In this document: in pieces, positions 53,561 to 64,000 of the stretch
Layout: the number at the start of each line of letters is the position of its first letter
Position numbering within the stretch: the first letter of the stretch is position 1
Source: Bursaphelenchus xylophilus
Lineage: Eukaryota > Nematoda > Chromadorea > Rhabditida > Aphelenchoididae
Direction: 5' to 3'
DNA length: 64,000 nucleotides
NCBI GenBank assembly: GCA_904066235.2
Contig: CAJFCV020000004.1
Span: forward strand, 248,001 to 312,000
The notes under the pieces: generated by a model
What the model saw: only the letters and a program-made list of their open reading frames with translations
Databases searched by the model: none
Told to the model about the DNA's origin: nothing
Position numbers and translations under genes: made by a program

Positions 53561-54964
53561 ACAATCCGAGCAATCTCAATTTTCATCCGATTGATCAAAA
53601 GAAATGTTTTGATTCAAAAAAGAAAGACTGTTTGCCTTGGAAAAACAAACGTAGGGAAACGCAGCAATTCGCACTAGAGCCGTAAACAAAAAAAGATTCG
53701 GCCATGAAATCCTATTTTGGCAAGTGCTCTACAATAAAATCGCCCGTAATGACGGGCTTAACAGAGTGGGAAAAATAAAAAAATAAATTGAAAAACAATC
53801 GAAAAAGGAGATGAAAAAATTGAACTTTTGGCCTTTTATACGATACAATAAATCAGGGTAAAGAAAACTAACGTTAGGAATAGCTAAAATTGGAAAAAGT
53901 GAACATATTGCAAAAATCGTTGAATATCTCCGTCAAGCTTGGAAATAGTGAGCTAAAATTTTTAGGGATTGGTATATGACCTAGACAGATCATGCATGCA
54001 AACTTTGAATGAATTTGGACGCCTACTCTTTGAGTGCTGACCTTATTTTACATTGTAGATTAGACCAAAAAATTTCGAAAAAATAAATTCAAAAAAAAAT
54101 TTCAAGTACAGTATTAAGTCAAAAAACATGACCAAACTCCTACGATGACGATGACCGCATGTTTCCTTCAAACGAAACAATTGGAAATCCCCTGAGGGGA
54201 TTCGCAAAAAGCAATTGAAGTGCAAACAGATGACCAATGATTAATGGAAACATCCTTAATATTCATTGCTCCCACGCAGTCACGTAGCAAGTAAACGATT
54301 TACAGCAGAAATTCGGCAGTTATCACATATTATACGAAAATTTCAAATCTGACTTCAATTTTTCGTGTTCAGATGGTTTTTAATGGCCTCAAAGTACCAC
54401 CAAAATTTACTGTTTGTCGGGAAAACTGTTTCGACGTCAATTATAGCGGAAAAAGAGAAATTGTATCTAATTTCGTCAAATGAGCCATCCGTTTATTTGA
54501 AATGCAATTTAAACCTCGAAATTGTGTGGAAATTATGGCGAAAAGATAAATTCCGGATCCTCAGATATATAGGATTACAGGTCAATTCAAATTTTTACAT
54601 TTTTTTGTATCCCGGAATTTCCATTTTGTCCCAACACGAAAACATTGAATGCCAAAATGTTGGCATTCCGCAACAGCCAGAGTTTTTATGGAAAATATTT
54701 TTTATTCCCGATCCCTTTCAAGTTTTTAGGGACAGCGCGTGGAATAACAGTAGTTTTGAATATAAAAATATTTTTTTTGGATTTCATCTTTGACCTTTTG
54801 CCTAGTGTAATATAATATCCTCCCCTATTTTTTTGATCAAAAAAAAATGTTTTGTCAATGAATTTTGGGTCTAATAAGGTCCCCATAGCTCTACCGTACT
54901 GTGACACGTGTGTGGTTGTGTACGTGACAAACTAAAAAATATTCAGCATTTTTTTTTTTTAGGT
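53561..54964. other. Region upstream of ALKBH6
   Basis: 1.4 kb with no confident gene; the 54365-54793 open frame is listed separately. A T-tract and TTTTTAG acceptor end at 54962, two bases before the ALKBH6 ATG. Confidence 0.5.
54365..54793 (+). CDS. Unassigned open reading frame (136 aa from the first ATG; 142 codons open)
   Basis: Open from a GTGTTCAG acceptor-like motif (ending 54372) to the TGA at 54793; the first in-frame ATG is at 54383 (MASKYHQNLLFVGKTV). Composition is mixed (EKLYLISSNEPSVYLKCNLN, EIVWKLWRKDKFRILRYIGL), but no family, signal peptide or membrane span is recognised. The second half turns Phe/Ile-rich, like translated AT-rich DNA. It could be an exon of an unknown gene, using GTCAAT after TTACAG at about 54580 as donor, or chance. 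Confidence 0.22.
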   Translation: MFRWFLMASKYHQNLLFVGKTVSTSIIAEKEKLYLISSNEPSVYLKCNLNLEIVWKLWRKDKFRILRYIGLQVNSNFYIFLYPGISILSQHENIECQNVGIPQQPEFLWKIFFIPDPFQVFRDSAWNNSSFEYKNIFFGFHL

Positions 54965-56377
<1,413 letters not shown>

Positions 56378-56489
56378 GCGCAAAAATGGATAACCAGTAT
56401 TTTCTAACCGGTAATTGTCATTTATTCGGCAATTTGCCCAAAATTGTTGCTTTAGATTGTTATGTTGTTTGTTGTTAGCAATGAAATTG

Positions 56490-59000
56490 TTAAGTTGAGG
56501 TCTTGGAGCACTTCTTCGAAGATTTTGAGCTCCTCTCCGAGGTTGTAACGACCGATTCGGGGTCTTCGGTCGATTCGGACACCTGAACAGGCGGCTTTTG
56601 ATTGTTGCAACAGCACATTAACATGCACACAAAGAACGAAATGGCAATTATGGCTCTGAAATGAGATAAAATATGATTTGTGAGAGAAAAATTAACGAGC
56701 CGAAAAAATGTTTAAAAAAAATTTTTCGGCCACTGGGAAATAACAAAAAAAAAACTTTTAAAATTGTGTTTTTGGGTTTCTCAAGGACCCTATTTTTTGA
56801 GATATTTTTTAACCGAAAAGCCTTCAGGCCATCTTCAAAGATCACTTTAATAAATTTCGTTCGCATCTAATCACAAAAATTTGCTGTTTTTTGACAAAAA
56901 ATCGATGCGCCATGCTCAGGTTTTCTTCAAATTCACCATGCAAGGTTGAACTGGCCCACATACCAATCTATAAAAATTTCAGCTCTCAATCTCTTGAAGC
57001 CGCTGAGATATTCAATTCTCTTTGCAAACGAGAGATTGTAAAAGACGAGGAGATTGTCAGAGACGATTATTTTTGTCTGACGCTCTCCTCATTTTTAACA
57101 ATCCCTCGTTTGCAAAGAGAATTGAATATCTCAGCGGCTTCATGAGATTGAGAGCTGAAATTTCTGTAGATTGGTATGTGGGCCTGTTTAACTTTGCATG
57201 ATGAATTTGAAGAAAATTTGAGCATTGAGCGTCGATTTTTAGTCAAAAAACGGAAAATTTTTGTGATTAGATGCGAACGAAATTTATTAAAGTGATCTTT
57301 GAAGATGGCCTGAAGGCTTTTCGGTAAAAAATAATATCCCAAAAAATAGGGTCCTACCCAAAAATACAATTTTAAAATGGGCTGTAGACACCACCATAAA
57401 GTCGTGTCTACAGATTGCCAGAGGCCTTCAAAAACCTCAAAAAAGTCCAATTGAATTGTAAACTTACACCCCCGTCAAAATAAGGCACACGATCAGCATC
57501 CGGTAATTATCCGATTCTTGAGCCGCAAAAATCCCAATTGGCTGAAAATACATACAATTTAGATCTCAAATCAAACGATTTGTACGCCAAAATAAGGTAA
57601 AGCCTCACCACGGAGATGATGGTCTTGCAGGCCGGAAATCGGACGCGGATATCGAAATCGAAAACTTGTTTTTCAACCAATTGGAAGTTATGGCTCAAGG
57701 TGAAGTTCTCTCTGGCCATGATCGTCACCGAAGTGTCGCGGAGGATAACCCCAATGTGATTTCCCATAATTATGTGGCGCCCGAATTCTGAAAATTATTT
57801 TTTTGTTTTTTTTTGGTAAAAGTTCCTTATTTTGGCCTTAAATTATAACTTTGCGGAAGCTGGTCGGAATTAGCCCAAATTTAGCGCGTACACGCTCAAT
57901 TCATCGTTATCAATGCCCGGACAGTGGATTTAGTTAGTGAGGTATCTTCTTTTTTACGTACCATCTTACCCCTAAAAAACGGCCTGCAGCCTGTGATTTT
58001 ACACTTTATACGATGAAACATGTCCGGAACTAAACTTATTGCCTCCGTATGGAACTAAATGAGTCGTCACAGCCTTCGTAGGTACCCTTAAAACTATAGA
58101 GCTCTTGGCAAAATGCTTCCCTAAAAAAACCGGCCTAAATTTCAAAAAAATCGTTTTTTCTGCCAAAAATTCACTAAAATAATATCCGATTTCCCTAAAA
58201 CGGGCTTTAAAAAATGTCCAATCTTCTTCAAGATAACCTTTTTACAATCTCCAATTACAGTGAAGGATCCAGTGGCAAAAAACGTGCCATTTTGCATCCG
58301 GGAAGTATCAAAAATGTGGCAAAATGCTTCCCTCTCCAAGTGAAAAAACTTCGTTTCGAAGGGCTCCCTCACAAAAAGAGCGGGCGCGCTTTTGAAACCG
58401 GAGGTTTTTTACTTGGAGAGGGAGGTATTTTGCCACATTTTTGATACCTCCCGGATCCAAAATGTTACGTTTTTTGCCACTGGATCAGGTCCGTCACTGT
58501 AGGCCATGTAACAAAAAAAAATTCTTTACAAAATGGTAGGTGTTAAAAAAAAATTTTTTTGACATTTTTGAAATTTTTTAAAATTGGCTAAAAAAATATA
58601 AAAAATAAATTTTTTATTTCAATTTTACTTTGTTTCTTACCATTTTCCAACTCCCACATATGATGATTCACCCTCGCCATTTTGAAGAGGATCTGATCGC
58701 GAATTCGGACTTGAATTGTCTGCCCAAGTCTGAAAACGATCAAAATTTGGCCATAATTTCAACACCCAAATTTCCTCACCTCCTCGGGCATTCCTCTTCG
58801 CTGGCGTCCAAGGTGAACATGATTGGCTCCTTCGTCCCAGCATCGTGTCTTTTGACCATGAAATTGTTGTGCACACATCTGAATTCGCCCACCACCTGGC
58901 CCCACAACTCCTTCACCCGCCAATCGAGGCCGCATGGAATCAGCAGAGTGGACGAGCTGGCCGTCCAGAATGTTAGGCAAAGAATGAGAATGCGGTGCAT
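56490..59000 (-). CDS. Uncharacterised type I membrane protein (242 aa, 5 exons)
   Basis: Minus-strand exons: 58780-59000, 58641-58729, 57609-57787, 57468-57541, 56490-56655; phases agree. The signal peptide is MHRILILCLTFWTASSSTLL. The ectodomain has about 155 residues and four cysteines (IPCG, FRCV, EECP, PACK), which could make two disulfides, and one NFT glycosylation site. One membrane span lies at about 178-201 (MLIVCLILTGV, AIIAISFFVCMLM), ending in CCC, a likely palmitoylation site. A Ser/Thr/Lys-rich cytoplasmic tail of about 38 residues follows. I do not recognise the family. Introns are large for their position: intron 2 holds a family A element and intron 4 a 625-bp foldback. The gene is convergent with ALKBH6. 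Confidence 0.78.
56750..57375. repeat. Foldback (arms of about 310 bp) in the last intron of the 242-aa protein gene
   Basis: AAATTTCGTTCGCATCTAAT, TTTGCAAACGAGAG-type and GAATTGAATATCTCAGCGGC strings occur in both orientations around a centre near 57065. The loop is under 20 bp. The host intron is 56656-57467. Confidence 0.9.
58258..58499. mobile_element. Family A element in an intron of the 242-aa protein gene
   Basis: CAGTGAAGGATCCAGTGGC to CTGGATCAGGTCCGTCACTG, TA on both sides. Lies in intron 57788-58640. Confidence 0.9.
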
Positions 59001-59788
59001 TGGCGGCGACAGCAGCGAGCAAAAAATCGGCCGCAAACGAAGGAGTCGGCCGAAATACAAGTGATTTTTCTTGGAACATACCAAAAAATTTTTTTGATCT
59101 TTAGAGAAAATCAAATTTTATGCAAATTTAAACGATTTTTTTTAAATAATTTTGATTTTTTTTTTCAATTTTTTGATGACTAAAACAACGTTTAAACATT
59201 ACATACTGCAAATTAAGCTTAAATAGTTCATTTATGCTGCATAAAAATCTCATCAAAACGTCTATCTTGCTCTCAGTTACTTTTTCTTTCCCAAAATTTC
59301 AATTACCTCATTCATCGTATAAAATGTCTCTCTGCAATTTTTTCGTTGAGACTTTATAGAACCGCTTGACCTCATCTTGTAAAAAATTACGTAACAAAGT
59401 TGATCGGTGCACAGATAACGTTGAAGGAATCACTTTTCAACGACTGTCAACGCTTTTGTCGTTGAAAGATTTTTTCATTTCAAAAGGTTTTCCCAATTCT
59501 CTTCATGTGAACGCTTTCCTTTTCAACTTTTGTCTGCAAAAAAGTTGCGATTGATAAAAGTTTAACGTAGTAATGTCTCAACGGCTTTTTCAGCGCTCTT
59601 GCAAAGCGAGAACTCTGGACTTTCGGAGATGATTTTTTGCTGGGTTAATAGAAGTAAATAGTATTAGGTCGTCCAGAAAGTTCGTGCGTTTTTTGCATTG
59701 CTTTGTTTTAAAAGGATTATTTGTTTCTTGGCAAAATGTAAATATGTATTTGATATAGCTTTTTCTCCTCTACAAAACTGTGTATTTA

Positions 59789-60394
59789 CAGGGGAAGTAC
59801 TCCAAGTGCGACGCTCAGATTTTCTTTAAATTTTGCACACACATCGGGTATGGACTAAATATCAATTCCTGAAAGTTTTAGCCCGCGCTTTGCGGACGCC
59901 GCCGAGATATCGACCAATCTTTGCCGCCGAGAGAGCACGCTAAACGTGGAGGGCGGTCAGAGAGAAAAGGGCTTTTTGGCCATAACTTTGGCAGTTTCGT
60001 GCGGAAAAATTAGACTTTTTGTAGAAACATTATCCTTTACGGTAGAAATAGGCATGAAACTTTTTGAGCCGAAATTCGGCAAAAATTCCTGAATTTTCGC
60101 CGACTTTTGATCTCAAAATCTCGGTTGTTTCTGCAAAGCGCGAGCTAGGATTCTCGCATATATCTTAGAAAAAATTATTCTATATCAGTCTGTCGGAAAA
60201 ATAACGGCGGATCGTCGCGCCTCGGAATCGCCCATCATCGCTTTGCGACTGCAAGCCGCGGTTGGGGATTTGGTGCGCGACAGCGGCGAGGCGAGACATT
60301 TTGCTGCGACGATCCGCCGTTATTTTTCCGACAGACTGATATTTGTGCCAAGTTTCATCAAAATCTGAGCGTCGCACTTGCAGTTCCCCTGTTA
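59789..60394. mobile_element. Family B element, well preserved, with a nested family C copy
   Basis: CAGGGGAAGTACTCCAAGTG to GTCGCACTTGCAGTTCCCCTG; TA precedes. The core is complete (CTTTACGGTAGAAATAGGCA, CCGAAATTCGGCAAAAA, GCAAAGCGCGAGCTAGGATT). It is interrupted at 60184. Confidence 0.92.
60185..60339. mobile_element. Family C element nested in family B
   Basis: TCAGTCTGTCGGAAAAATAA to TTATTTTTCCGACAGACTGA with TA duplicated at both junctions. The family B sequence continues across it (AAATTATTCTA ... TTTGTGCCAAGTTTCATC). Confidence 0.93.
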
Positions 60395-60995
60395 GAAAAA
60401 ACTGTTTTGCAACTTTCTTCTGTGTTCTTGCTGGATACAGAAGAACCTCCTATTCAGGCGTCGATTTCAACTGTAGGTAGTAATGTTTTCACAAAAAATA
60501 ATTTTTTCTACACACGACAGGCAAAGATACGATCAAAAAGTTTTTTCTCTGACCGCCCTCCGCATTTTTCATGCTTACTCGTAGACAGTTTAAAATCTCG
60601 GCTCTCCCCAAAGCTTGTGAGCTAAAATTTTCAGGAATCAAAGTGTGTATAGCCTAAATTCTTCAGTCAAAATTTCAAAAGAATCTGAGCTTCTCCGTTT
60701 GCACACCACATTTTAAAAGTTTTTGATGACTAAAACATGTATAATATAATTTAAAGACGATTTTTTACTTTTTTCTGCCCTTTCTGTCTATCGCAAGATT
60801 TCGTAACTTTTATATGTCCTCTCAAGGTAAATTCCATTGTAATCTGTTGGTGCGATCACGAAAAACAACTATATTTTTGTTATCTAATCAGTGACCTTTG
60901 TCTCCGGCGTTTCTTTTTCGTGGGGTTTTCCCAAGAAATAAATGATTTTTTTGCGATTTTTAGGAGAGTAAATTTGTTTCTACACCTCGACAATC

Positions 60996-62482
60996 ATGGC
61001 TGATAAAGAATTCGGTAAGGAAAATTGCATTTTTTTAACATTTCAAAACTTTCAAAACTTGAAATGTTTTGAAAACTATTAAAAAAAATTTCAGCGCTGC
61101 TCTCCGTCTCGGATAAGACTGGCTTGGTTGAGTTGGCTCAAGTCCTCCAAGCCGCAAATCTCCAACTGGTCGCCTCGGGCGGGACTGCCAAACTTTTGAG
61201 AGAAAATGGGCTGGATGTGAAGTAAGTGGAGGCGTTTGTAAAGATCATTCGTGATCTCAAAATTGAACAGCCAGATTTGCTTCAAATTTTCAACGTATTC
61301 ACTGTCTAGTCTACGCATAAATTGCTGCAAATTTTAGCTCTCAATTTGCAAAATGAGCTGAGATAATCAACTGTCTTGCATACGAGAGGGTACATAGAAC
61401 GAGGAGGGTAAAGGAAAAATTATTTGGCCATACCTTTCGGTCGGCCCAGCACTGGCCTTTTTCGAAATCTTAAAAGCCTGGCGCGGCCCCTGAAAAACCT
61501 TTGCATAATTTTGAATCACAATTTTCCCGCCATTTTGACAATATTTTGGGCCATGCTTATGCTTGGAAAAGACCATTGAGAACCGGAAGATTCGTTGAGA
61601 TACGGCCAAAAAGGGACGTTTATCTTTTACCGCATCTCTTGATTTGTCATCCTCTCTGCAAAGATTGTTGAGTATCTCAGATGCTCCTGGAAAGCGAGAG
61701 CTAAAATTGTGTGCTTTTGAAACATAGCCTTTTCAGAGGTTATGTTCGAAATCTGAGGGAAACTTGAACGTCTGACCGATGCGAGCTGAGCATAGGCATT
61801 TATAAGCTATAAGGATTTATAAACATCTTTTCCAGAGATGTCTCCGACATCACGCAGTTCAATGAGATGTTGGGAGGCCGCGTTAAGACGCTCCATCCCG
61901 CGGTTCATGCGGGAATCCTGGCCAGAGACACTGCTAGCGATGTGGCTGACCTTAAAGTAAATACTGTTTATTTATACAGTGGGAGACCTGATGAGGCGAA
62001 AAACGTACCATTTTGCATCCGGGAAGTATTAAAAATGTGGCAAAATGCTTCGCTCGTTAAGTGAAAAAAACTTTGTTTTGAACGGCTCCCTCACAAAAAG
62101 AGTGGGCGCGCTTTTGAAATTTGAGTTTTTTTCACTTGAAAAGGGAGGTATTTTGCCACACATTTTGATACTTCCTGGACGGAAAATGGCACGTTTTTTG
62201 CCACTGCATCAGGCCCCCCACTGTAAATACCTCTCCACAAAAAAAGCACCATGCATACCCTCTAAATGAGCTTTTCAGGCCAACAATTTCAACTTTTGCC
62301 AAGTTGTGGTCTGCAATTTGTACCCATTTGATGCCACGATTCAAAAGCCCGATTGCACGTTGTCGGACGCCATTGAAAACATTGATATTGGTGGTGTGAC
62401 GTTGTTGAGGGCGGCTGGAAAGAACCATGAGAGAGTGACGGTGCTCACGGATCCCGCCGATTATCCACAGTTCATTGAGGAG
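60996..62482 (+). CDS. ATIC: ATIC: bifunctional AICAR transformylase / IMP cyclohydrolase, first 157 residues (4 exons, continues beyond window)
   Basis: Exons 60996-61014, 61095-61221, 61836-61956 and 62279-62482 agree in phase. They encode the MGS-like IMP cyclohydrolase domain: [58 protein letters not shown] and [20 protein letters not shown] are all diagnostic. The last exon ends PQFIEE|GTGAGG. No further ATIC exon was found to 64000, so intron 4 exceeds 1.5 kb and the transformylase domain lies outside. The enzyme performs the last two steps of de novo purine synthesis. The first coding exon is only 19 nt. Presence of purH-type sequence implies de novo purine synthesis, which some parasitic nematodes lack. 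Confidence 0.95.
61977..62223. mobile_element. Family A element in ATIC intron 3
   Basis: CAGTGGGAGACCTGATGAGG to CATCAGGCCCCCCACTG, TA on both sides. It occupies most of the 322-bp intron 61957-62278. Confidence 0.9.
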
Positions 62483-64000
62483 GTGAGGGTTTTGGAAGGC
62501 GTTTTTCTTGAGTAAAAGGGAGTCGAATGGCTTCAAACTTTTGAATAGACAAAGTAGATGAGTTGTAGATTTGACATAAAAATTTTGAGATCTAAAAAAA
62601 TAGATTTAGTCGACTAATATGGTGATATTATACTAAGTATCCCTAGTACAACATCCCCTTTCAATCCTTTTCGATTTTCCTCAAATTTTGCATACAATCT
62701 CTACATAAGTCAGTAATAAGTTCTTGAAAATTTCGCTCCACTAAATGCACCTGCAGCGGAGATATGGAACGATATTTTTCCGAGAGAACACACAAAATGA
62801 GGAGATTCGGCTAGACAAAGAAACGCTTTTTGACGACAACTTTTTGAATTTTTTATGGAAAAACTGATTTTTTCAAGCAGAAAACTGGGAAAATTTTGCC
62901 GATTTGTGTTCAAAAATGCGAATTTTTAGCCAAAATTTGGGCGTAGAAAACTCGAAATCAAAAATTTTTCCCGGCAGTAATTCCCTGACTAACAGGGGAA
63001 GTGCTCCAAGCACGACGCTCAGATTTTCTTTAAATTTTGCACACACGTCGGGTATGGACTAAATATCAATTCCTGAAAGTTTTAGCTCGCGCTTTGCGGG
63101 CGCCGCCGAGATATCGAACGATTTTTGCCGCAGAGAGAGCACTCTAAACGTGGAGAGCGGTCAGAGAGAAAATGGCGCTTTTTGGCCATAACATTGGCAG
63201 TTTCGTGCGGAAAAAATTGATTTTTTGTAGAAACATTATCCTTTACGGTAGAAATAGGCATGAAACCTTTCGTGCCGAAATTCGGCAAAAAGTCCTAAAT
63301 TTTGGCCGACTTTCGATCTAAAAATCTCGGTTGTTTCTGCAAAGCGCGAGCTAGGGTTCTCGCCTATATCTTAGAAAAAATTATTCTATATTTGTGCCAA
63401 GTTTCATCAAAATCTGAGCGTCGCACTTGGGGTACTTCCCCTGTAAATGCGGTCTCTATTTTCATTCCAAAAGTTTGCAATTTCTTTCCGGTTTTGTGCG
63501 TTTATTTCGTGAGGCGACAGTGAGAGTTTTAGGCATGCATGACATTGTTTGCAATTCAATTTTTTTCTTTTTTTATTGTACTGGATATTAGACAAAACGA
63601 AGCGTCTTTTTTTACGTAAACTTTTTTTTTCTTTTTGAAAAATTTTTTTTTCGAATTTTTTTATTTTTTTGTTTTTTTTTCATTTTTTATTTTGCAAAAC
63701 TTTTGCAAGAACCCTTCCAAACGACTTCCAAAATGTTTCAAGTCTGCAGATATTTAGGAACCAAATTTATGATCAAAACAACTGCAATGCCCGAAGCGGC
63801 GTGGACGTGGAATCGGTCCCCTGAGGCGTTATAGTGTTCCGCGTAGAAAAAGGCGCGCCTTTTGATGGGATTTCTCGGCCACCAAAAGTTTAAAACCTCC
63901 GCTGTTGGGGTTGTTACGGCTCTCTTATCTTGTAGACAATCAAAAAAAGGTTTTGTTTTTGGCCTTGTCTAGCTTTGTTTTTTTGATATTTTTTTAAAAA
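62483..64000 (+). other. ATIC intron 4 (open at window end)
   Basis: No exon of ATIC or another gene is visible. It holds a complete family B element and T-rich low-complexity DNA (63600-63700). The stretch 63750-63950 is GC-richer but has no recognised coding frame. Confidence 0.65.
62995..63445. mobile_element. Family B element, near-intact reference copy (about 450 bp)
   Basis: CAGGGGAAGTGCTCCAAGCA to CTTGGGGTACTTCCCCTG, preceded by TAA and followed by TAA. It shows all family landmarks, and its two halves are complementary through GAGCTCGCGCTTTGC / GCAAAGCGCGAGCTA and the terminal 35 bp. Confidence 0.93.

Larger units (their letters stand above)
59001..60995. other. Divergent intergenic region before ATIC
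   Basis: 2 kb separating the minus-strand membrane-protein gene from ATIC. Apart from the family B copy (59789-60394) with its nested family C, no gene is seen. GATTTTTAG ending at 60963 is a likely trans-splice acceptor for ATIC. Confidence 0.6.

Overview
The window looks like nuclear DNA of a nematode, probably a chromadorean. Genes have many short introns with GT/GC donors and T-rich TTTTAG or TTTTCAG acceptors. Acceptor-like motifs without an upstream exon sit just 5' of several start codons, as expected for spliced-leader trans-splicing. Intergenic DNA is AT-rich and full of small terminal-inverted-repeat elements. The species cannot be told from the sequence. Exon models below were built by hand from reading frame, splice consensus and family knowledge; exon lengths and phases agree in every model. 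Layout: 1-167 (-) is the N-terminus of a puromycin-sensitive aminopeptidase. A nest of repeats follows (1.2-3.0 kb), then a 211-aa cysteine-rich membrane protein (+, 3699-5025), a seven-exon PRMT9-type arginine methyltransferase (-, 5363-10523) and an eight-exon ABCB8-type mitochondrial half ABC transporter (-, 11657-15976). After about 3.6 kb of repeats come a 90-aa single-pass membrane protein (+, 19623-19895), the mitochondrial RNase P nuclease PRORP (+, 20354-22331), a peptide-type rhodopsin-family GPCR (-, 22653-25320) and, divergent from it, the protein phosphatase 4 catalytic subunit (+, 26697-29644). From about 29.7 to 54.9 kb there is no gene I can support with confidence: it is a 25-kb block of inverted repeats and degenerate MITE-like copies, with two weak candidate ORFs. 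The right end holds ALKBH6 (+, 54965-56377), a convergent 242-aa type I membrane protein (-, 56490-59000) and the first four exons of the purine enzyme ATIC (+, 60996-62482, continuing beyond the window). Repeats: four main element families recur. Family A (about 245 bp, ends CAGTGGGGGACCTGATCC, TA target duplication) has at least 12 copies. Family B (about 450 bp, ends CAGGGGAAGTACTCC) has about 15 full or partial copies. Family C (about 155 bp, ends TCAGTCTGTCGG, TA duplication) has four. Family D (about 855 bp, ends CAGGGTGT, TA duplication) has two. None carries a recognisable transposase, so they must be mobilised by an enzyme encoded elsewhere. In addition there are eight long foldbacks (arms about 80 to 760 bp), four of them inside introns of real genes (PRMT9, GPCR, PPP4C, the 242-aa protein), where they would form long hairpins in the pre-mRNA. 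The most unusual items are: an ABCB8 intron built from tandem copies of its own exon/GC-donor junction; two GC-AG introns; clusters of an 11-bp TGCACNGTGCA palindrome; and a 1.8-kb palindrome carrying one tRNA-like sequence in each arm. Most genes are unrelated housekeeping functions (RNA processing, arginine methylation, purine synthesis, phosphatase, mitochondrial transport); nothing here makes a single pathway or gene-cluster system.
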